Both the position numbers and the translations under genes were made by a program. Shown piece after piece: positions 1-8,064 of a DNA stretch of 64,000 nucleotides; positions within the stretch are counted from its first letter, which is position 1, and each line of letters opens with the position of its first letter. This stretch comes from Paenibacillus sp. FSL K6-3182 (GTDB lineage Bacteria; Bacillota; Bacilli; Paenibacillales; Paenibacillaceae): the NCBI RefSeq assembly GCF_037976325.1, contig NZ_CP150265.1, forward strand, positions 1,731,501 to 1,795,500, written 5' to 3'. The notes below the pieces were generated by a model, which was not told the origin of the DNA, did no database searches, and was given only the letters and a program-made list of their open reading frames with translations.

Positions 1-4
1 TATC

Positions 5-301
5 ATGATATTAGAGGTTGCTTCATTGCAGGTTAAGGCAGGGCTGTCCGAACAATTTGAAAGCAATTTCAAAGCCGCATCAAAAATTATCTCAAGCATG
101 AACGGTTACGTCAGTCATGAACTTCAGAAATGCTTAGAAGAGGATAATAAATATATATTGCTTGTACGATGGGAAACGCTGGAGGATCATACCGTTGGCT
201 TTCGCGGATCGGCGGAATATTTGGAGTGGAAGAGTCTTCTGCATCATTTTTATGATCCATTTCCAGCGGTGGAGCATTATACGAATGTGGATATTAGCTA
301 G
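5..301 (+). CDS. Antibiotic biosynthesis monooxygenase (ABM) domain protein
   Basis: A 98-residue single-domain protein resembling the dimeric alpha+beta-barrel ABM family: an N-terminal strand ([12 protein letters not shown]), a helix with [12 protein letters not shown], then [11 protein letters not shown] and the strand [14 protein letters not shown], ending in an [12 protein letters not shown] segment typical of the family. Such proteins act on small aromatic or quinone-like substrates or have unknown roles; the substrate cannot be read from sequence. The start lies four bases into the window, so its promoter and ribosome binding site are not visible. The start fits the usual family N-terminus, so the gene is probably complete. 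Confidence 0.8.
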   Translation: MILEVASLQVKAGLSEQFESNFKAASKIISSMNGYVSHELQKCLEEDNKYILLVRWETLEDHTVGFRGSAEYLEWKSLLHHFYDPFPAVEHYTNVDIS

Positions 302-340
302 AGTGAATGGTAAGAGCCATCACTGAAAATAAATATAGAG

Positions 341-751
341 GTGAGAAGCATTCAAGATTTTATTCCGTTACATCTTTGCTTCGATGGTGTAGGTCAAGAG
401 GTCGAGATACTGGACGTTGTACAACTGGGTGATGACCTGTATCGCATTGAGGAGAATCCTGTATTTACTGAAAATGTTGCCTTTGGAGACGTTATTCGCG
501 TGAGAGCATTCAAGGATGTATCCATGTACATAGAAACGATAGAGAAATCAACGTTCACCAGGCATAATTGGCTGCTAAGCAAAGAAGTTATTTATTCATT
601 AGAGCTTAAACTATTAAAAAATAAAATTCGAGAGTGCCAAGGCAAGTCGCAGCAAGTGTTTGGCGGTATTTTTATTGTAAATTTACCTGCTCATTCAGAA
701 ATTGATATAAACCATGAGGTGCAAAAGGTAATCAAAGCAGTTGGGAAGTAA
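341..751 (+). CDS. Hypothetical protein, DUF4265-like
   Basis: 136 residues, no signal peptide or membrane segment. The middle (DDLYRIEENPVFTENVAFGDVIRV) resembles the pattern of DUF4265-type proteins, but the match is from memory and weak; function unknown. It follows the ABM gene by 39 bases and precedes an SDR gene by 39, so the three may be co-transcribed. The start is unclear: the GTG at 341 is part of a GAGGTGAG Shine-Dalgarno-like stretch, and the first codon at normal distance from it is an ATT at 350. I list the GTG as the conservative choice. Confidence 0.6.
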   Translation: MRSIQDFIPLHLCFDGVGQEVEILDVVQLGDDLYRIEENPVFTENVAFGDVIRVRAFKDVSMYIETIEKSTFTRHNWLLSKEVIYSLELKLLKNKIRECQGKSQQVFGGIFIVNLPAHSEIDINHEVQKVIKAVGK

Positions 752-790
752 AGTTTAAACGATAAAGCAGCAGAGAAGGAGGAGTTATAG

Positions 791-1573
791 ATGGAGCTTG
801 GGCTAAAAGGAAAAATCGCACTCATTACAGGCGGGAGCAAAGGAATTGGACTTGCAACAGCATTGCTGCTGGCAGAGGAAGGTGCTGAGGTAGCCATTGT
901 TGCACGGGAGGAGCAGTCTCTGCGCAGCGCGGCAGCACTTATAAAGGAACGAACAGGCAAAGAAGCGTTGGCAATCAGCGCGGATGTAAGTCGGCCGGAA
1001 GATGCCGCAAGAGCGGTTGAGCAAACGGCAGCACACTTTGGCGGTGTCAACATTCTTGTGAATAACGCAGGGGTTTCTGCGGCGCAGCCTTTTGAGAAGG
1101 TGGAGACTGATGCATGGACAGCGGACCTCGATTTGAAGCTGCTCGGAGCGGTTCATTTTGCGCGTGCGGTACTTCCCTATATGCGTAAAGCAGGTGGAGG
1201 AGCTATCGTCAACGTGACAGCTATAGGCGGGAAAACGCCAGGTGCTTCCTCTCTCCCAACCTCTGTTAGCCGCGCGGCAGGCCTTGCACTGACCAAAGCG
1301 ATGAGCAAGGATCTGGCTGTGGATCAAATTCGTGTAAATGCAGTTTGCATCGGGCTGATTCGCAGCGCACAAATCGAGCGGATGTGGCAAGCTGCGAGCC
1401 CTGAGCTTAGCTGGGATGAATTCTCAGCGGACAAGCGCCATGGGATACCTTTGGGTCGAATTGGCAGGGCGTCGGAAGCAGCAAATGTTATCGGTTTTCT
1501 CGTTTCGGAAGCCGCATCTTTCGTAACGGGTACGTCTGTAAATATTGATGGCGGCATTTCTGCGGTGCTGTAG
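791..1573 (+). CDS. SDR-family protein lacking the canonical YxxxK pair
   Basis: 260 residues with a complete Rossmann fold of the short-chain dehydrogenase/reductase superfamily: glycine-rich cofactor motif TGGSKGIG at residues 14-21, NNAG near 91-94, and the C-terminal VTGTSVNIDGG. The catalytic Tyr-x-x-x-Lys is not present; the aligned segment reads TSVSR (about 157-161) and the usual active-site Ser is a Thr in NVTAIGG. I recall a subfamily with this PTSVSR pattern, so it is likely a natural variant and not damage. Reaction unknown. An AGAAGGAGGAG ribosome binding site precedes the ATG. Confidence 0.8.
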   Translation: MELGLKGKIALITGGSKGIGLATALLLAEEGAEVAIVAREEQSLRSAAALIKERTGKEALAISADVSRPEDAARAVEQTAAHFGGVNILVNNAGVSAAQPFEKVETDAWTADLDLKLLGAVHFARAVLPYMRKAGGGAIVNVTAIGGKTPGASSLPTSVSRAAGLALTKAMSKDLAVDQIRVNAVCIGLIRSAQIERMWQAASPELSWDEFSADKRHGIPLGRIGRASEAANVIGFLVSEAASFVTGTSVNIDGGISAVL

Positions 1574-1598
1574 TCTGTCTGCTGAAATAAGAAACGAA

Positions 1599-1650
1599 AG
1601 AAGCTCCTTACAGATTGCCGTATTGAACGGTTCTGTTTGGAGCTATTATT
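1599..1650 (+). terminator. Hairpin between convergent SDR and rpmE2 genes
   Basis: Arms AGCTCC..ACAGA and TCTGT..GGAGCT pair with a TT/TT internal mismatch around a loop containing CGTATTGAACGG. The following tract is T-rich but broken (ATTATTATTACT), so termination strength is uncertain. Confidence 0.5.
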
Positions 1651-1662
1651 ATTACTAATTTT

Positions 1663-1911
1663 TTATTTCTTTTGTTGGAATCGTTGGTTGAAGCGGTCAA
1701 CTCGTCCGCCTTTATCGGTATTGCGTTGTTTGCCTGTATAAAAAGGATGCGAAGCGGAGCTTGTATCTACGCGAATGACAGGGTAGCTATTACCATCTTC
1801 CCATTCCATTTTTTCATTGGACGATTTGGTTGAGCCCGTCAAAAATTTGTAGCCGCTGCTCACATCAAAAAATAATACTTGATGGTAAACGGGATGGATG
1901 CCACTTTTCAT
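1663..1911 (-). CDS. rpmE2: Type B (zinc-free) 50S ribosomal protein L31
   Basis: 82 residues starting [20 protein letters not shown], the hallmark of type B L31. No cysteine is present, unlike the zinc-binding form, which has a CxxC motif. In Bacillus the zinc-free paralogue replaces the zinc-loaded protein on ribosomes when zinc is scarce, releasing zinc. A Zur-type operator lies 19 bases upstream of the start, fitting de-repression under zinc limitation. An AGAAGGAGAG-type ribosome binding site precedes the ATG. Single gene, divergent from fur. Confidence 0.95.
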   Translation of the reverse strand: MKSGIHPVYHQVLFFDVSSGYKFLTGSTKSSNEKMEWEDGNSYPVIRVDTSSASHPFYTGKQRNTDKGGRVDRFNQRFQQKK

Positions 1912-1929
1912 TTTGTTCTCTCCTTCTAT

Positions 1930-1944
1930 TTGTAATTATTACGA
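1930..1944 (-). promoter_or_regulatory. Zur box upstream of rpmE2
   Basis: Read on the minus strand the site is TCGTAATAATTACAA, matching the Bacillus Zur consensus TCGTAATNATTACGA at every defined position but one. It sits just upstream of the zinc-free L31 gene, the classic Zur target. Confidence 0.8.
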
Positions 1945-2054
1945 ATAACTATTTTGTATCATACTCGAAATACGATTTTTGTGTCAAGGAGTATGGTTAA
2001 ACACTTATTAATATATGGTATTTGCTAATTTCGCAAAAGTATACTACCATTAAA

Positions 2055-2069
2055 TTATAATCATTCTAA
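2055..2069 (+). promoter_or_regulatory. PerR-type box upstream of fur
   Basis: TTATAATCATTCTAA matches the PerR box TTATAATNATTATAA at all defined positions but one, and fits the Fur consensus less well. In B. subtilis fur is itself controlled by PerR, so the location supports the assignment. No clear -35/-10 pair was identified with confidence around it. Confidence 0.65.
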
Positions 2070-2137
2070 AAGTAAGCCTTTACATAAAGTGGAATGCATT
2101 CATGTACTGGCTTTTCAATAAAAGGAGGTAGCTTTGC

Positions 2138-2617
2138 ATGTTAAACATCACAGCAGAAACGGATCGAATAAATCGACATTTGATGGCGAACGGATATAAA
2201 CTGACAACTCAGCGTGAGATTATATTGCGAGTGCTGCTTGAGAACGAAATGGATCACTTGAGTGCAGAAGGTGTCTTCATGCTCGTAAAGCAGAAAAACT
2301 CTGATATCGGTCTAGCGACTGTATATCGGACACTCGAACTGCTCGCTGAGCTTCATGTTGTTGAGAAAATGAATTTCGGGGATGGTGTAGCCCGCTATGA
2401 TCTTCGCGGTGAGGATCATGAGCATATGCATCATCATCTAATATGCGATGAATGCGGCTCACTGACAGAAATTAAAGAGGATTGGCTGCTCGAGCTAGAG
2501 CAGCGAATTGAACGGGAGTATGGCTTTAAAGTGACGGATCATCGGCTTGATTTTACAGGCAACTATAAGTCATGCAGCAAGGGTCAATGCAAACGGAGAA
2601 ATAAAGCTGTATCTTAA
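2138..2617 (+). CDS. fur: Ferric uptake regulator Fur
   Basis: 159 residues. The winged-helix N-terminal half contains YKLTTQREIILRVLLENE, DHLSAEGVF and the recognition-helix region IGLATVYRTLELL; the dimerisation half has the histidine-rich HEHMHHHLICDECG. These match B. subtilis Fur more closely than PerR or Zur. The first Cys pair is CDEC; the second is spaced C-x4-C (CSKGQC), unlike the usual CxxC, with a short basic tail. Represses iron uptake genes when loaded with Fe(II). Good AAAGGAGG ribosome binding site. Transcribed alone, with a terminator directly after and a PerR-like box upstream. Confidence 0.9.
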   Translation: MLNITAETDRINRHLMANGYKLTTQREIILRVLLENEMDHLSAEGVFMLVKQKNSDIGLATVYRTLELLAELHVVEKMNFGDGVARYDLRGEDHEHMHHHLICDECGSLTEIKEDWLLELEQRIEREYGFKVTDHRLDFTGNYKSCSKGQCKRRNKAVS

Positions 2618-2632
2618 CTTCATAAAAGTTAT

Positions 2633-2672
2633 AAGAAGGGCTTCTCCACTATGTGGGAGAGGCTCTTTTTTG
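2633..2672 (+). terminator. Rho-independent terminator of fur
   Basis: GGGCTTCTCC, a CACTATGT-type loop, then GGGAGAGGCTC followed by a TTTTTTG tract. Confidence 0.8.
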
Positions 2673-2796
2673 TTTGGTTATGCGGTCGTTGCATGTCTAG
2701 CCATCATCGAAATTTTCAAAAATGTTTCAAAACATTATTGTATAATATAAGAATGCTCTCGCAGATAAACATCTTACATAGAATAGAGGGGATTTA

Positions 2797-5226
2797 ATGG
2801 AGCATGTTCATGGAACCTATGATAGTTTATTAGTTATTTTCTCTTATATTATAGCAGTCATGGCTTCATATACAGCACTGGATCTTGCAGGAAGAGTGAG
2901 CACCTCCAAAGGAAGCACAAAGCTAAGCTGGCTTATGTTTGGAGCGGCTTCTAAGGGGATGGGAATCTGGTCAATGCATTTTGTCGGCATGCTCGCGTTA
3001 AAGCTTCCTTTCCCTATAAAATATGATTTGGTTATCGTGCTTATCTCGGTAATTGCAGCGATTGGAGCGGCTTTTACTGCGCTGTATGTTGTCGGTCGTA
3101 GTGAACTTTCGAGATCGCAATTGCTAGCTGGCGGATTGTTGCTTGCCACAGGCATTACGATCATGCACTATGTTGGCATGTCTGCAATGCTTATACATAT
3201 AACCTATAATCCGATTATCGTTATGCTCTCTATTCTTATTGCGTTTGTCGCATCCATTGCAGCTCTTTGGCTATCGTTTTATTTCCGTAAGGATAGACGA
3301 CAGAAAGGACAATGGTGGAAAAAGCTTGGAAGCGGCGCTATTATGGGAGCTGCGATAGTTGGCATGCATTATACGGGAATGGTCGCAGCTAATTTTCATT
3401 CCAGCAATAAGACTGCTTTGTTTTTTGGCGTTATTTTGGATCAAACGTGGCTGGCCTACATTATTGCGTTAGGTATATTTTTTACACTTGGATTATCCTT
3501 GTTTGGGATCTATATATCGAAGCGATTTGCCCATAAGGACTCAGAAATTGAACAAAATGAAAAATGGTACAAGTCCTTATATGAAAATAGCCAGGATGGC
3601 ATCGTGTCTGTTGATTTGCATTACCGTGTGACTAGCCATAATACGAATGCTTTGAAGATAACAGGTTTCAGCAGCAAGCAGGTTATGCATCAATCGATAT
3701 CCACGTTAAGCGGGATTATTGTTCATGAGGATCAAGAACGTGTGAAACAAATGTTTCAAAGATCCTTTGCGGGGGAGACTGTGAATCACGAAACCACCAT
3801 CATCCGTGCTGACGGCATGAGAATTGAGCTCAACGTAGCTAATGTACCGGTTGTTGTGGATGGTGAAGTCGTAGGCAGCTATATTATTTTTAAAGATATA
3901 ACCGCTGAGAAGCGGGCGCAGCTGAAAGTCAATCATTTAGCCTTTCATGATGAATTGACAGGTTTGCCGAATCGTCGCAAATTTAATCAAGCGATTGCTG
4001 AGACCATTGAACAGAGCAGTACAAGCGATTCGCATTTTGCTGTAATGGTACTCGATATCGACCGTTTTAAAATTATAAATGATTCACTCGGGCATATGGT
4101 CGGTGATCAGTTTTTGCAGGAAGTTAGCGGACGCATTCAACAAGCTATTGCAGGGCAAGACGTTATGCTTGCTCGCATAGGCGGAGACGAGTTTACGCTG
4201 CTGTGCCGCAATTATGAAACGCAAGACACGATTAAGCGGTTAGCGGAACAGATCATCAGCTGCATCCAAGCGCCGTATCGATTAAAGGACAGTGATTTTT
4301 ATGTGTCCGCAAGTATCGGAATTGCCCTGTTCCCTAGCCATGGACAGGATGCTGTACAGCTGCTTAAAAATGCCGATACAGCGATGTATGAGGTGAAGAA
4401 AAAAGGTAAAAACGATTATCAATTTTTCACTGGCGAGCTCGACCGAGTGCTGCAAGAAAAAATCGAATTAGAGGGCGATCTTCGAAAAGCGATTGAACGA
4501 GGGGAGCTGCTGCTCCATTACCAGCCGCAAATCCGAACAGAGGATCGTGCGATGATTGGGATGGAGGCGCTAGTACGCTGGCAGCATCCAACTAGGGGGC
4601 TTCTAAGTCCAGACGTCTTTATACCGCTTGCGGAGGAGACCGGTCTCATTTATGAAATGGGAACATGGGTACTGCGCGAAGCCTGCAAACAAATGCGGAT
4701 GTGGCATGTACAGGGAGGGCCGCTTATCCCTATATCCGTCAACTTGTCTTCGCAACAATTCCATCAGCCTAAACTTGCGGATTATATTATGGCTATACTG
4801 CAGGAAACGGGATTGGAGCCGAAATATTTAGAGCTGGAAATAACAGAGAGCATGATGATGGACGCTGCATTGTCCAGCAGCATTTTGAATCAATTGAATG
4901 AATATGGTATTCGCATTAGCTTAGATGATTTTGGAACAGGCTACAGCTCGCTCAGTTATTTGAAAATGTTCCCGATTCAAAAAGTTAAAATAGATCGCTC
5001 CTTCATCCGTGATATTACAAATAACAGTGATGATAGAGCGATCGTTTCAACCATCATTGCGATGGCTATGCATTTGAACATGGAAGTTATTGCGGAGGGA
5101 ATTGAAACGAAGGATCAGCTGGATATTTTAACGGACAATTCATGCAGAAAGATTCAGGGCTATTATTTTAGCAAGCCGTTGTCTGCAAGTGCTGTGGAAG
5201 AACGTTTTTTTGTGCCAGCGCGATAA
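2797..5226 (+). CDS. MHYT-PAS-GGDEF-EAL membrane signalling protein
   Basis: 809 residues. The first 240 or so form a seven-helix MHYT sensor with three signature repeats (MHFVGM, MHYVGM, MHYTGM), a proposed copper-linked gas sensor. A PAS domain follows (about 255-370), then a diguanylate cyclase domain with an intact GGDEF motif (RIGGDEFTLL) and an EAL phosphodiesterase domain with MEALVRW and the loop DDFGTGYSSL. Both catalytic signatures are intact, so it could make and break cyclic di-GMP; the net activity cannot be told from sequence. AGAGGGG ribosome binding site; own transcription unit, ended by a strong hairpin. Confidence 0.92.
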   Translation: MEHVHGTYDSLLVIFSYIIAVMASYTALDLAGRVSTSKGSTKLSWLMFGAASKGMGIWSMHFVGMLALKLPFPIKYDLVIVLISVIAAIGAAFTALYVVGRSELSRSQLLAGGLLLATGITIMHYVGMSAMLIHITYNPIIVMLSILIAFVASIAALWLSFYFRKDRRQKGQWWKKLGSGAIMGAAIVGMHYTGMVAANFHSSNKTALFFGVILDQTWLAYIIALGIFFTLGLSLFGIYISKRFAHKDSEIEQNEKWYKSLYENSQDGIVSVDLHYRVTSHNTNALKITGFSSKQVMHQSISTLSGIIVHEDQERVKQMFQRSFAGETVNHETTIIRADGMRIELNVANVPVVVDGEVVGSYIIFKDITAEKRAQLKVNHLAFHDELTGLPNRRKFNQAIAETIEQSSTSDSHFAVMVLDIDRFKIINDSLGHMVGDQFLQEVSGRIQQAIAGQDVMLARIGGDEFTLLCRNYETQDTIKRLAEQIISCIQAPYRLKDSDFYVSASIGIALFPSHGQDAVQLLKNADTAMYEVKKKGKNDYQFFTGELDRVLQEKIELEGDLRKAIERGELLLHYQPQIRTEDRAMIGMEALVRWQHPTRGLLSPDVFIPLAEETGLIYEMGTWVLREACKQMRMWHVQGGPLIPISVNLSSQQFHQPKLADYIMAILQETGLEPKYLELEITESMMMDAALSSSILNQLNEYGIRISLDDFGTGYSSLSYLKMFPIQKVKIDRSFIRDITNNSDDRAIVSTIIAMAMHLNMEVIAEGIETKDQLDILTDNSCRKIQGYYFSKPLSASAVEERFFVPAR

Positions 5227-5236
5227 GCAAGCTTAA

Positions 5237-5286
5237 AAAAAGAAGCTGTTTCTAAAAGGTGATTACCTTCCAGAGACAGCTTCTTA
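5237..5286. terminator. Bidirectional terminator
   Basis: AAGAAGCTGTTTCT pairs with AGAGACAGCTTCTT; an A-tract on the left and T-rich sequence on the right let it serve both the GGDEF-EAL gene and the convergent small Cys-rich gene. Confidence 0.8.
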
Positions 5287-5469
5287 ATTTTGTTCTTCCA
5301 CTACTTTGCTTAAGCAATTTCGGCAGATGCAGGCTTTGTTTTTGAGCTCTTCAGGAACGGCCTCTAGAAGCGTGCTGGGAAATGATTTCTGGAAGCACCA
5401 GCAATCTTTCGCTGCATTGTTTTCTTCCATGGCACAATCGTTTGGCCCATTGCAAAGGGGACAATTCAT
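5284..5469 (-). CDS. Cysteine-rich CWC family protein
   Basis: 61 residues with eight cysteines in the pattern CPLCNGPNDC, CWCF, CICRNC, matching the Cysteine-rich CWC family of small predicted metal-binding proteins. The family is functionally uncharacterised as far as I know. It follows the HAD phosphatase gene by 23 bases on the same strand, so both are probably one transcript. AAGGAGG ribosome binding site about 11 bases before the ATG. Confidence 0.8.
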   Translation of the reverse strand: MNCPLCNGPNDCAMEENNAAKDCWCFQKSFPSTLLEAVPEELKNKACICRNCLSKVVEEQN

Positions 5470-5492
5470 GAATGCAGTCGCCTCCTTGCTTG

Positions 5493-6296
5493 TTATTCAG
5501 TGACGTTAAGCACAAATTTCTCAATAACGTGGCGAACGCCTTCCTCGTTATTTGACAACGTTACATAGTCTGCAATGTCCTTCAGAGATTGAATGGCGTT
5601 GCCCATTGCTACACCAAGTCCGGCAGCGATAATCATTTCATTATCATTCCATGCATCGCCAAGGGCGATTGTTTGGTCCATTGTACAGCCAAGATGCTCG
5701 GCCATAAATTTCAGTGCATGCCCTTTAGTGCCTTCCTTATGCATGAACTCTAAATAGTGCGCTTTGGATTTAGTAATATGCACGCGATCACCGATTAGAG
5801 GCTTAAGCTGCTCAGCGATTTCATCGAGGCGAGCCGGATCATCGATAATAAGCATTTTGTTCATCGGAAAGTCGAGCAATTTGTTGAAGTCAGGCTCTAT
5901 TTTGTAAGGGATATTGGCAAGCTTAGAATAAGCTTTGATTTTGTCATTGTCATGAGTGCTGTAAAGCTCATCGTCAACGTAAAGCTGCAGGTGCAAGCCG
6001 TTCTCTTCAGCGAAAGCGTGAAGCTCTTTAGCCGCATCAATCGGTACGTTTCTTTCATACAGGACTTGTCCATCAAGCAGTGTTTTGACGAGTGCCCCTT
6101 GATAGGTAATAATAGGAACATTGAGTTCAATTTGCTTAGCAATTTTTTGAGCGGAAGCAAACATGCGGCCTGTTGCCAGTGTAACCGTTACACCTTGGGC
6201 AATAGCAGCTTCCATGGCACGCTTCGTGCCTTCCGTTACGGTTAGGTCATCCGTTAATAACGTGTCGTCAACATCAATCGCGATAAGTTTATACAT
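5493..6296 (-). CDS. Cof-type HAD-IIB family phosphatase
   Basis: 267 residues. Motif I DVDDTLLTDD near the N-terminus, motif II around TLATGRMF, and the C-terminal LGDAWNDNEMI plus VAMGNA are those of the Cof/YitU/YkrA subgroup, with the large IIB cap domain between them. Such enzymes dephosphorylate sugar phosphates, flavin intermediates or similar small molecules; the substrate is not predictable here. Soluble cytoplasmic protein. First gene of a two-gene unit with the CWC protein, and divergent from the ctpB-like gene. Confidence 0.9.
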   Translation of the reverse strand: MYKLIAIDVDDTLLTDDLTVTEGTKRAMEAAIAQGVTVTLATGRMFASAQKIAKQIELNVPIITYQGALVKTLLDGQVLYERNVPIDAAKELHAFAEENGLHLQLYVDDELYSTHDNDKIKAYSKLANIPYKIEPDFNKLLDFPMNKMLIIDDPARLDEIAEQLKPLIGDRVHITKSKAHYLEFMHKEGTKGHALKFMAEHLGCTMDQTIALGDAWNDNEMIIAAGLGVAMGNAIQSLKDIADYVTLSNNEEGVRHVIEKFVLNVTE

Positions 6297-6332
6297 ACTA
6301 GCGGTAAAGCTCCTCTCCAGCTCTCTATATTT

Positions 6333-6430
6333 AAATATAAGAAGTTATAAGTTCTACATGTATAACTAGGCTTATATTTCGCTGCGAAACGATTGCAGAC
6401 GCCGCCAAAGACGGCGTTGGCCGTTTGCGC
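6333..6430 (+). repeat. Intergenic repeat element, copy 1
   Basis: Contains AAATATAAGAA, TTATAAGTT and GGCTTATATTTC blocks followed by a GC-rich palindromic part (GACGCCGCCAAAGACGGCG). The same blocks in the same order occur on the opposite strand at 42335-42435 upstream of leuB. Nothing coding is evident. Confidence 0.6.
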
Positions 6431-6472
6431 TTTGATTAGGTTGATTGTAGCTAAAATGATCCAGACATTCAA

Positions 6473-6554
6473 GACTAGGCTTATGCTTTCGAAGTAAGTT
6501 TTACTTCGTAAAACTAGGTTTATGCTTACGAAGTAAGTTTTACTTCGTAAAACT
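6473..6554 (+). repeat. 39-bp hairpin repeat array upstream of the ctpB-like gene
   Basis: Two full units with 39-bp period. Each ends in a perfect hairpin, AGTTTTAC-TTC-GTAAAACT (6497-6515 and 6536-6554), preceded by a linker of the type CTAGGTTTATGCTTACGAAG. The last hairpin ends just before the ribosome binding site GAGGAG. It is the same architecture and linker core as the array at 44415-44594. Confidence 0.8.
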
Positions 6555-6571
6555 TTTGAGGAGATGAACAG

Positions 6572-7996
6572 ATGAACTATTTTACATCAGCGGCAGCAAA
6601 ACAAAGATTTCTGACTCTCTGCGTCATGGGAGCTGTATTATTTACTGCTCTTGGCTTTGCAATAGGGTTTTTCTGGATGGGGAATCAGTATCCGATGATC
6701 AAGGAGCCGACCTTTAAGCAATTTACGGTTTCATACAACAAAATTATGAATGACTATTTAAACGGAGCTGAGCCGAAGAAGCTGATTAATGGCGCAATTG
6801 CAGGCATGGTTAGCTCGCTTGAGGACCCGTATTCCCGATATTTGGCTGAGGAAAAGGGCAGTGCCTATACCCAGTCCTATGAGGGCGAAATATATGGAAT
6901 TGGTGCTGAATTGCGCGAAGAGGAAGGCATGTTCATCATTACCGGGCTCACGAAGGGAGCTCCAGCCGAGCGAGGAGGCTTACTGACGGGCGATATCATT
7001 CTCTCGGTAGATAATCAGAAGCTGGCTGGAAAGACGTTTGAGGAGCTGCTTGGCCTTGTTAGAGGCAAGGAAGGAACATCAGTTTCGCTGCAGATTCAGC
7101 GCCCGAATCAAGTTGAGCCGATAACATTAAAGCTGAAGCGGGAAGCTATTCCAGTGCATACGGTAACGTCTGAGCTTCTTGAAGGCGGTATCGGGCATGT
7201 TACGATTAGCCGTTTCGCTGAGAAAACTGCGGATGAATTTGAAGCTGCAATTACGGAGCTGCAGGCGAAGCAGCCGCTTAAAGGATTGCTGCTGGATATG
7301 CGATCCAATCCCGGGGGATTGCTGCAGCCAACTATTAAGATTGCGAGCAAGCTTATACCAAAAAACAAGGTTATTTTGAATGTCGTGTACAAAAATGAGC
7401 GGCAAACGATTTCGTATAAGTCTGATCAGAAGAAGGAATGGAAAGTGCCGATTGTAGTACTCGTGAATGGACAATCTGCAAGCGCGAGCGAGGTGCTGAC
7501 GGCTGCGTTAAAGGAATCAGCGGGAGCAACAGTTGTCGGTGAAAAAACGTATGGCAAAGGTGTTGTACAAGCTTTTAATCAGTTTAAGGACGGTTCTGTC
7601 TTAAGCTTAACGGAAGCGCAGTGGAAGACGCCGGGCGGCACTTGGATTAACAAAACAGGCGTTTCACCGGATTTTGCAGTAGCCCTTCCCGAATATACGA
7701 AACTAAGACCGCTTGCGATTGGTACACATATGAAGATAGGCAGCTATGGCGAGGATGTAAAGACGCTGCAGATGATGCTGAAGGAGCTCGGTTATTCTCT
7801 TACAGGACAAGAAGGCATGTTCGATAAACAAACAGCAGCAGCATTAACTAAGTTCCAAAAAGCCGAGAAGCTGGAGGCTACGGGCAGTTTCAATGACAAA
7901 ACGGGGTATAAGCTGCTGGAGCGTCTACGCGAGAAGCTTGGACGCGAGGACAGTCAGCTGATTAAAGGGTTAGAGGTTCTCAAAAACGGCAGTTGA
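6572..7996 (+). CDS. S41-family C-terminal processing protease, CtpB-like
   Basis: 474 residues. An N-terminal membrane anchor (about 13-34) is followed by an exported domain with the S41 N-terminal region, a PDZ domain (about 95-180), the protease core with the catalytic Ser in NGQSASASE and the Lys in GEKTYGKG, and a C-terminal peptidoglycan-binding type 1 domain (HMKIGSYGEDVKTLQ onward). The domain order matches Bacillus CtpA/CtpB; CtpB processes SpoIVFA in the sigma-K checkpoint. A sporulation or cell-wall role is therefore likely but not proven. Its 5' region holds the hairpin repeat array and its start is preceded by GAGGAG. Confidence 0.9.
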   Translation: MNYFTSAAAKQRFLTLCVMGAVLFTALGFAIGFFWMGNQYPMIKEPTFKQFTVSYNKIMNDYLNGAEPKKLINGAIAGMVSSLEDPYSRYLAEEKGSAYTQSYEGEIYGIGAELREEEGMFIITGLTKGAPAERGGLLTGDIILSVDNQKLAGKTFEELLGLVRGKEGTSVSLQIQRPNQVEPITLKLKREAIPVHTVTSELLEGGIGHVTISRFAEKTADEFEAAITELQAKQPLKGLLLDMRSNPGGLLQPTIKIASKLIPKNKVILNVVYKNERQTISYKSDQKKEWKVPIVVLVNGQSASASEVLTAALKESAGATVVGEKTYGKGVVQAFNQFKDGSVLSLTEAQWKTPGGTWINKTGVSPDFAVALPEYTKLRPLAIGTHMKIGSYGEDVKTLQMMLKELGYSLTGQEGMFDKQTAAALTKFQKAEKLEATGSFNDKTGYKLLERLREKLGREDSQLIKGLEVLKNGS

Positions 7997-8021
7997 CAAC
8001 GGGGATGATAATCATTATCAT
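7993..8021 (+). promoter_or_regulatory. Fur-box promoter of the DUF1450 gene
   Basis: TTGACA (7993-7998), a 17-bp spacer and TATCAT (8016-8021) form a sigma-A promoter. A perfect 15-bp Fur box, TGATAATCATTATCA (8006-8020), covers the spacer and -10 element, so Fur-Fe binding should block polymerase. Confidence 0.85.
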
Positions 8022-8064
8022 TAAATAGGAAGCAAATCCTTCGTTGCGCTGCGGGGTGTATCTT

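Noticed and set aside
803..1390. 195-residue antisense frame inside the SDR gene
   Set aside because: Cys-rich random composition, opposite a clearly conserved gene, no ribosome binding site.
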